Source: Lacrimispora xylanisolvens
GTDB taxonomy: Bacteria > Bacillota > Clostridia > Lachnospirales > Lachnospiraceae
DNA length: 64,000 nt
Assembly: GCF_002934545.1 (NCBI RefSeq)
Contig: NZ_PTJA01000013.1
Location: 62,001 to 126,000 of the forward strand
Direction of reading: 5' to 3'
In this document: one piece after another, positions 57,728-64,000 of the stretch
How positions within the stretch are numbered: the first letter of the stretch is position 1
How the letters are laid out: each line of letters begins with the position of its first letter
The notes under the pieces: model-generated
What the model was told of the DNA's origin: nothing
Seen by the model: the letters and a program-made list of their open reading frames with translations, nothing else
The model's database searches: none
Program-made: the position numbers and the translations under genes

Positions 57728-58420
57728 TTATTTTTTCTGCCCATAATAGGCATCCGGTCCGTGCTTTCTCATAAAATGCTTATCCTGCAAGGACTGGGGT
57801 GCTGGCTTTACTGCTGTATTTAACAGCTCTGTCATCAAATTCATTTTTGCAATTTCTTCTAATACCACCGCATTGTGAACTGCATTGGCGGCATCAGTTC
57901 CCCAGGTAAAGGGGCCATGGTTTTTGCACAATACCGCCGGAACATGCATAGGATCAATCCCCTGAAAGGTTTCTATTATCACTGTTCCTGTATTTTTCTC
58001 ATATCCTTCATCAATCTCTTCCTGAGTTAAGTTTCTTGCACACGGAATCTCTCCATAGAAATAATCTGCATGGGTAGTGCCATAGCATGGCAGCGCTCTT
58101 CCGGCCTGAGCCCATGAGGTAGCCATAGGGGAGTGGGTATGGACTATTCCGCCAATCTTTTCAAATGCCCGGTACAGTTCCAGATGGGTGGCTGTATCCG
58201 AGGAGGGATTTAATTCTCCCTCCACCTGATTGCCGTCTAAATCCATAACCACCATATCCTCCGGTTTCAGCTTATCATAATCCACTCCACTGGGTTTAAT
58301 GACAAACAACCCCTTTTCCCGGTCAATGCCACTGACATTACCCCAGGTATAGGTAATCAGCCCTCTCCGGGGCAATTCCATATTCGCTTCATATACACTT
58401 AATTTCAGTTCTTCCAGCAT
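57728..58420 (-). CDS. araD: L-ribulose-5-phosphate 4-epimerase
   Basis: 230 aa zinc-dependent class II aldolase-fold enzyme giving D-xylulose-5-phosphate. [44 protein letters not shown], the metal site [15 protein letters not shown] and [11 protein letters not shown], with KNHGPFTWG near the end. Full length for AraD (231 in E. coli). 15-21 nt gaps to its operon neighbours. Confidence 0.96.
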   Translation of the reverse strand: MLEELKLSVYEANMELPRRGLITYTWGNVSGIDREKGLFVIKPSGVDYDKLKPEDMVVMDLDGNQVEGELNPSSDTATHLELYRAFEKIGGIVHTHSPMATSWAQAGRALPCYGTTHADYFYGEIPCARNLTQEEIDEGYEKNTGTVIIETFQGIDPMHVPAVLCKNHGPFTWGTDAANAVHNAVVLEEIAKMNLMTELLNTAVKPAPQSLQDKHFMRKHGPDAYYGQKK

Positions 58421-58441
58421 CGTATCGCCTTTATCCTTTCC

Positions 58442-60043
58442 CTATATGTATAAGCTGTCTACAGCCGCCCGTTCGATGGCAAGACCCTTTTTATACCGTT
58501 CCATAAATGTCTGAAATCCTGTTACATCTTCCGGATCCGGTTCCATGGTTTCACCTGCCATATCCTTAAACACCCGGTCAGATAAGTAATGATCCAGAGA
58601 CTCGCCTTCCTTCTTACGAAGCAGGTATGATGCAAGCAGGGCTGCTCCCCAGGCTCCGCCTTCTCCGGCAGTCTCCATAACAGAAACAGGAACTCCCACA
58701 GCTACAGCCATGATTCTCTGCCCCGTTTCTCTGGTCTTAAACAGGCCGCCGTGTCCCAGAAGCACATCCAGCTTCACACCTTCTTTAAACAGAATCTCCA
58801 TGCCCATATTTAAGGCTCCCAAAGCCGTATAAAGATGGACTCTCATGAAGTTTGCCAGGTCAAACCTGCTGTTGGGAGTTCGGACAAATAATGGTCTTCC
58901 CTCTTCAAAATGAGTGATATGTTCTCCTGACAAATAGCCGTAGGATAAAAGACCGCCTCCATCTTTATCGCCTTCCAGTGCTTTTCTATAAAGTGCGGTA
59001 AAAAGTTCATTTTTATCCGGTTTCATCCCCATGGTATTGGCAAACTCTTCAAACAAAGCTACCCATGCATTCAAATCAGAAGTGCAGTTGTTGCAGTGTA
59101 CCATGGCAACAGCATCTCCTGCCGGTGTGGTAACCAGATCAAGCTCTTCATAAACTTTGGAAAGCTCCTTCTCCAGCACGACCATGGCAAAAACACTGGT
59201 ACCTGCCGATACGTTACCAGTTCTCTTTGCTACAGAGTTGGTGGCAGTCATACCGGTTCCTGCATCACCTTCCGGCGGGCAGAGTGGAATTCCTGGCTTT
59301 AAATTGCCGCTTTCATCCAGCATGGCAGCTCCCTCTGCAGTAAGAGTACCTGCGTCTTCTCCTGCAGTCAGAACTTCAGGCATAATATCCCTTAATTTCC
59401 ATGGCAGATTCCGGTCAGAGACAAGTTCATCAAACTGGCTGATCATCCGCTCATTAAAATCCTTTGTCTCACTGTCCACAGGAAACATTCCGGCACAGTC
59501 ACCGATTCCAAGAACTCTCTTCCCAGTCAGCTTCCAGTGAACATATCCTTCCAGAGTAATCAGATAATCGATTTCAGAAACATGGCTCTCGCCATTTAAA
59601 ATGGCCTGATACAGATGGGCGATGCTCCATCTTTGAGGAATGTGGAACGAAAACAGCTCCGTCAGTTTTCCTGCTGCCTCTTCCGTCATGGTATTTCTCC
59701 AGGTCCGAAACGGAACCAGTAACTCTCCATTCTTGTCAAATGCCATATATCCATGCATCATGGCAGAAAATCCAATAGCTCCGATGGTAGTAATCGTTAC
59801 CCCGTACTTCTCCTTTACTTCATCTGCCATCTTCCTGTAGCTGTCCTTAACACCTTCCCATATATCATCAATGCCATAGGTCCAGATTCCGTTTTCATAA
59901 CGGTTTTCCCAGTCATGACCGCCGGAAGCAATGGGATTATGATTTTCGTCTACCAGGACTGCCTTGATTCTGGTGGAGCCCAGTTCAATTCCCAGTGCGG
60001 TATTTCCTTCCCGGATTGCTGCTATTAATTTTTCGTTATCCAT
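58442..60043 (-). CDS. araB: L-ribulokinase (FGGY family)
   Basis: 533 aa kinase phosphorylating L-ribulose. Phosphate loop [69 protein letters not shown] and [23 protein letters not shown] with [15 protein letters not shown] cover both domains. It belongs to the clostridial long FGGY kinase type and is less like E. coli AraB; place between araD and araA gives the substrate. Confidence 0.9.
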   Translation of the reverse strand: MDNEKLIAAIREGNTALGIELGSTRIKAVLVDENHNPIASGGHDWENRYENGIWTYGIDDIWEGVKDSYRKMADEVKEKYGVTITTIGAIGFSAMMHGYMAFDKNGELLVPFRTWRNTMTEEAAGKLTELFSFHIPQRWSIAHLYQAILNGESHVSEIDYLITLEGYVHWKLTGKRVLGIGDCAGMFPVDSETKDFNERMISQFDELVSDRNLPWKLRDIMPEVLTAGEDAGTLTAEGAAMLDESGNLKPGIPLCPPEGDAGTGMTATNSVAKRTGNVSAGTSVFAMVVLEKELSKVYEELDLVTTPAGDAVAMVHCNNCTSDLNAWVALFEEFANTMGMKPDKNELFTALYRKALEGDKDGGGLLSYGYLSGEHITHFEEGRPLFVRTPNSRFDLANFMRVHLYTALGALNMGMEILFKEGVKLDVLLGHGGLFKTRETGQRIMAVAVGVPVSVMETAGEGGAWGAALLASYLLRKKEGESLDHYLSDRVFKDMAGETMEPDPEDVTGFQTFMERYKKGLAIERAAVDSLYI

Positions 60044-60071
60044 AGAAACCCCCTCAAACTTTCTATCAGTA

Positions 60072-61565
60072 TCAGCGATATGCCACCGAATTCCATCTCA
60101 GTTCATTCTTAAAATCCCGGATATTTGTGTTTTCATCAATATAAACAGCCTCAATTCCCATTGCTTCTGCCCAGTCACCCAGTTGTTTTGCTGTCAGATC
60201 ATAGGTAAATGCCGTATGATGGGCACCGCCTGCCAGGATCCAGCATTCTGCGCCGGTTATTAAGTTTGGCTCCGGAGTCCAGAATGCAGAAGCAACTGGA
60301 AGCTTCGGCATGGGTTTTTCCACCTTTTTGCAATTAACCGTATTGATAATAAGGCGGAAACGGTTTCCCAGATCGATGAGGGAGGCAGCAACTCCTCTGC
60401 CCTCTTTTGCAGTAAATACAAGTCTTGCGGGATCTTCTCTGTCTCCCATGGACAATGGATTTACCTTGATGCCTGCTTTTCCTTCTGCAATAGACGGGCA
60501 GACTTCCAGCATATGAGCCTGAAGAATCCCTTCCTTGCCTGGAACAAGATTATACGTATAATCCTCCATAAAAGAAGTTCCCTTTGCATCCTTAGTCCCC
60601 TCTGTCATCAGCTTCATTAAGCGTACCATGGCTGCTGTTTTCCAGTCTCCTTCTCCACCGAAGCCGTACCCTTTTTCCATCAGACGCTGAATCGCAAGTC
60701 CGGGAAGCTGTTTTAAGGAACCTAAATCACCGAAATGGGTAACGATTGCCTGATAATTCTTTTCTCTCAAAAATGCTTCAAATCCAAGCTCGATCCGGGC
60801 CTGAACTGCCACATGTTTTTTAAACTCTTCAGGATCTCTCCCCTCCAGCAAAATATCGTAGCGGTCATAATATTCTTCCACGAGCGAAGACACGTCTCCC
60901 GCTTTCACATCTGAAACATAATCTGCAACTTCATTCACCGGATAGGCATCGATCTCCCAGCCAAATTTCATCTGGGCCTCTACCTTATCTCCTTCTGTAA
61001 CTGCTACGTTTCGCATATTGTCAGCAAAACGTACTACACGGATATGGCTGCTTTCTACAATTCCCACTGCAGTTCTCATCCAGGAAGCTATTCTTCTTTT
61101 TACGGAATCATCATCCCAGAAACCGGCAATTACCTCTCTTACTATTCCCATTCTGGTCACCATATGTCCGAATTCCCGATCGCCGTGGGCAGACTGGTTC
61201 TCGTTCATGAAATCCATATCAATGGAATCATATGGGATTTCCTGGTTAAACTGGGTATGTAAATGGAGCAGAGGTTTTCTGTATTCCTGCAAGCCTAAGA
61301 TCCAGGATTTTGCAGGGGAAAATGTGTGCATCCAGGTAATGACACCTGCGCAGTCCTCATCATCATTTGCCTGACGGAACAAAGACCGTATGGAAGCATT
61401 GTCAATGAGCACCGGTTTTAAAACCACTTCATATGGCAGGAGGCCGGAGGCGTTAAGCCTGCCGGTTATAATTCCTGCATGTTCTGCTACATCTCTTAAG
61501 CAGGCTTCTCCGTAAAGATCCTGAGAGCCTGTTGCAAACCAGAATTGATACGCTTTTTGTTTCAT
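60072..61565 (-). CDS. araA: L-arabinose isomerase
   Basis: 497 aa Mn2+-dependent isomerase (arabinose to ribulose; E. coli AraA has 500 aa). [86 protein letters not shown] and [10 protein letters not shown], ending with [12 protein letters not shown], are all diagnostic, including the metal-binding Glu and His. Confidence 0.98.
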   Translation of the reverse strand: MKQKAYQFWFATGSQDLYGEACLRDVAEHAGIITGRLNASGLLPYEVVLKPVLIDNASIRSLFRQANDDEDCAGVITWMHTFSPAKSWILGLQEYRKPLLHLHTQFNQEIPYDSIDMDFMNENQSAHGDREFGHMVTRMGIVREVIAGFWDDDSVKRRIASWMRTAVGIVESSHIRVVRFADNMRNVAVTEGDKVEAQMKFGWEIDAYPVNEVADYVSDVKAGDVSSLVEEYYDRYDILLEGRDPEEFKKHVAVQARIELGFEAFLREKNYQAIVTHFGDLGSLKQLPGLAIQRLMEKGYGFGGEGDWKTAAMVRLMKLMTEGTKDAKGTSFMEDYTYNLVPGKEGILQAHMLEVCPSIAEGKAGIKVNPLSMGDREDPARLVFTAKEGRGVAASLIDLGNRFRLIINTVNCKKVEKPMPKLPVASAFWTPEPNLITGAECWILAGGAHHTAFTYDLTAKQLGDWAEAMGIEAVYIDENTNIRDFKNELRWNSVAYR

Positions 61566-61585
61566 ATGTATAACCCCCTCCAGTT

Positions 61586-63121
<1,536 letters not shown>

Positions 63122-63138
63122 CTAAACGATAATTAGTC

Positions 63139-63792
63139 TTATTCTCCGAATACGTTTCGGTAGTCATCCTGAAATTTCTTAATTCCCTGATCAGTTAAGG
63201 GATGTTTTGTCATCTGCTCCAGCACCGGATAAGGCACGGTAGCAATATCAGCACCGGCTTTTGCACAATCGATCACATGGATGGGATTGCGTATGCTGGC
63301 CGCTATGATTTCAGTCTCAATCTCATGGATTGAAAATATCTCTGTGATCTCATCAATGAGATCAATTCCAGGCATTGAAATATCATCAAGTCTTCCTAAG
63401 AACGGAGATACGTAGGTAGCTCCTGCTCTTGCAGCCAAAAGAGCCTGGGCTGCAGAAAATACCAGGGTCACATTGGTCTTTATTCCTTCCCCTGTCAGCA
63501 CTTTGACCGCTTTTAAGCCTTCTGCAGTCATGGGAATCTTAACCACCATATTGGGATGGATAGCCGCAATCTGCCGGCCCTCTTCAATCATCCCTTTTGC
63601 ATCTGTCGTAGTCGCTTTTACTTCACCGCTGATGGGACCATCTACAATTGATGTAATCTCTTCTATCACCTGTTTAAAATCCCTTCCTTCTTTGGCAATC
63701 AAAGACGGATTGGTGGTAACACCGCAGATAATTCCCATCTCATTGGCTTTTCTGATTTCTTCAATGTTTGCCGTGTCTACAAAGAACCTCAT
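63139..63792 (-). CDS. fsa: transaldolase / fructose-6-phosphate aldolase-like protein
   Basis: 217 aa small TalC/FSA-type TIM barrel. [34 protein letters not shown] at the start, the Schiff-base lysine in [47 protein letters not shown] and [24 protein letters not shown]. Both names are used for this clade; as first gene of the arabinose operon a transaldolase role in the pentose phosphate pathway is most likely. TAGGAGGTAGAAATCA precedes ATG 63792. Confidence 0.92.
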   Translation of the reverse strand: MRFFVDTANIEEIRKANEMGIICGVTTNPSLIAKEGRDFKQVIEEITSIVDGPISGEVKATTTDAKGMIEEGRQIAAIHPNMVVKIPMTAEGLKAVKVLTGEGIKTNVTLVFSAAQALLAARAGATYVSPFLGRLDDISMPGIDLIDEITEIFSIHEIETEIIAASIRNPIHVIDCAKAGADIATVPYPVLEQMTKHPLTDQGIKKFQDDYRNVFGE

Positions 63793-63847
63793 TGATTTCT
63801 ACCTCCTGATTTTTCCATGAGAGTGAACCAGTCATCCTCTTACTTAC

Positions 63848-63885
63848 AATTTATAACTTGTACGCACCATTGCACAAGTTGTTTT
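63848..63885 (-). promoter_or_regulatory. ara operon promoter and AraR-like operator
   Basis: A 26-bp dyad, AACTTGTACG (63855-63864) and TGCACAAGTT (63871-63880), with a six-base centre, covers the space between TTGTGC (-35-like, minus strand) and TATAAA (-10-like, 16-17 bp apart). The half site ACTTGTAC is AraR-like. Place over the promoter means repression. Confidence 0.65.
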
Positions 63886-64000
63886 TATATATTTTACCAT
63901 ATCTGATCCTTTATTTCCAAATAATTCATTCCTGCATAAGCTGGTATATAGCACAAGAGATCAGGGCATTAATATGGTAATCTGTGTTTTTTCCACAATC

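Overview
The window reads as a chromosome segment of an endospore-forming anaerobe of the Clostridia, most likely a Lachnospiraceae relative (Lacrimispora / Clostridium saccharolyticum-like). This is inferred from the gene set: HemZ, SpoIIM beside XerD and an ADP-ribose pyrophosphatase, a Trp T-box leader, ThiC/ThiW under a TPP riboswitch, and an lsr-type AI-2 locus. Shine-Dalgarno sites are strong and base composition is moderate. I saw no rRNA, tRNA, CRISPR array, insertion sequence or prophage.

Layout. 1-6.4 kb (minus strand): a chemotaxis receptor cut by the window edge, two tandem paralogous glycosyltransferases, a GNAT acetyltransferase and a secreted 5'-nucleotidase carrying a LysM domain. 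6.5-15.3 kb (minus): housekeeping genes relA/spoT, a metallo-beta-lactamase-fold hydrolase, hemZ, hisS and aspS, plus adenosine deaminase. 15.4-24.3 kb: a complete AI-2 uptake and processing locus, with lsrACDBF on the minus strand and a divergent lsrR-lsrK-cupin unit; lsrG is absent and a cupin sits in its place. 24.3-31.4 kb: a DMT exporter, a yybP-ykoY (Mn2+) riboswitch with two consecutive terminators before a P-type cation ATPase, an AraC/GyrI-like regulator, and an AEC carrier with a GltD-like oxidoreductase. 31.6-35.5 kb (minus): apt, xerD, spoIIM, ADP-ribose pyrophosphatase and proC.

35.5-42.4 kb (plus): Trp T-box leader and trpEGDCFBA, in which trpF overlaps trpB by 55 nt. 42.4-44.5 kb: TPP riboswitch-thiC-thiW. 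44.5-45.6 kb: a methyltransferase behind a long leader with small ORFs and a perfect terminator hairpin. 45.7-49.4 kb (minus): a truncated FGGY kinase and lacZ. 49.5-53.4 kb: an AT-richer accessory stretch (LysM protein, S51 peptidase, serine-acetyltransferase-like protein, GNAT, lipoprotein), in which two genes share near-identical promoter and terminator elements. 53.4-56.6 kb: two AraC regulators and an MFS transporter. 56.6-64 kb (minus): an arabinose operon transcribed as transaldolase-abfA-araA-araB-araD-araR, headed by a dyad that overlaps its promoter.

Functionally, the lsr locus imports and phosphorylates AI-2 and cleaves it to central metabolites. The ara operon trims arabinofuranosides and feeds xylulose-5-phosphate to the pentose phosphate pathway under AraR. 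lacZ appears to be controlled by an AraC-type activator, because an 11-bp direct-repeat operator lies upstream of a promoter with a poor -35. The trp, thi and cation-ATPase units are each controlled by RNA leaders.
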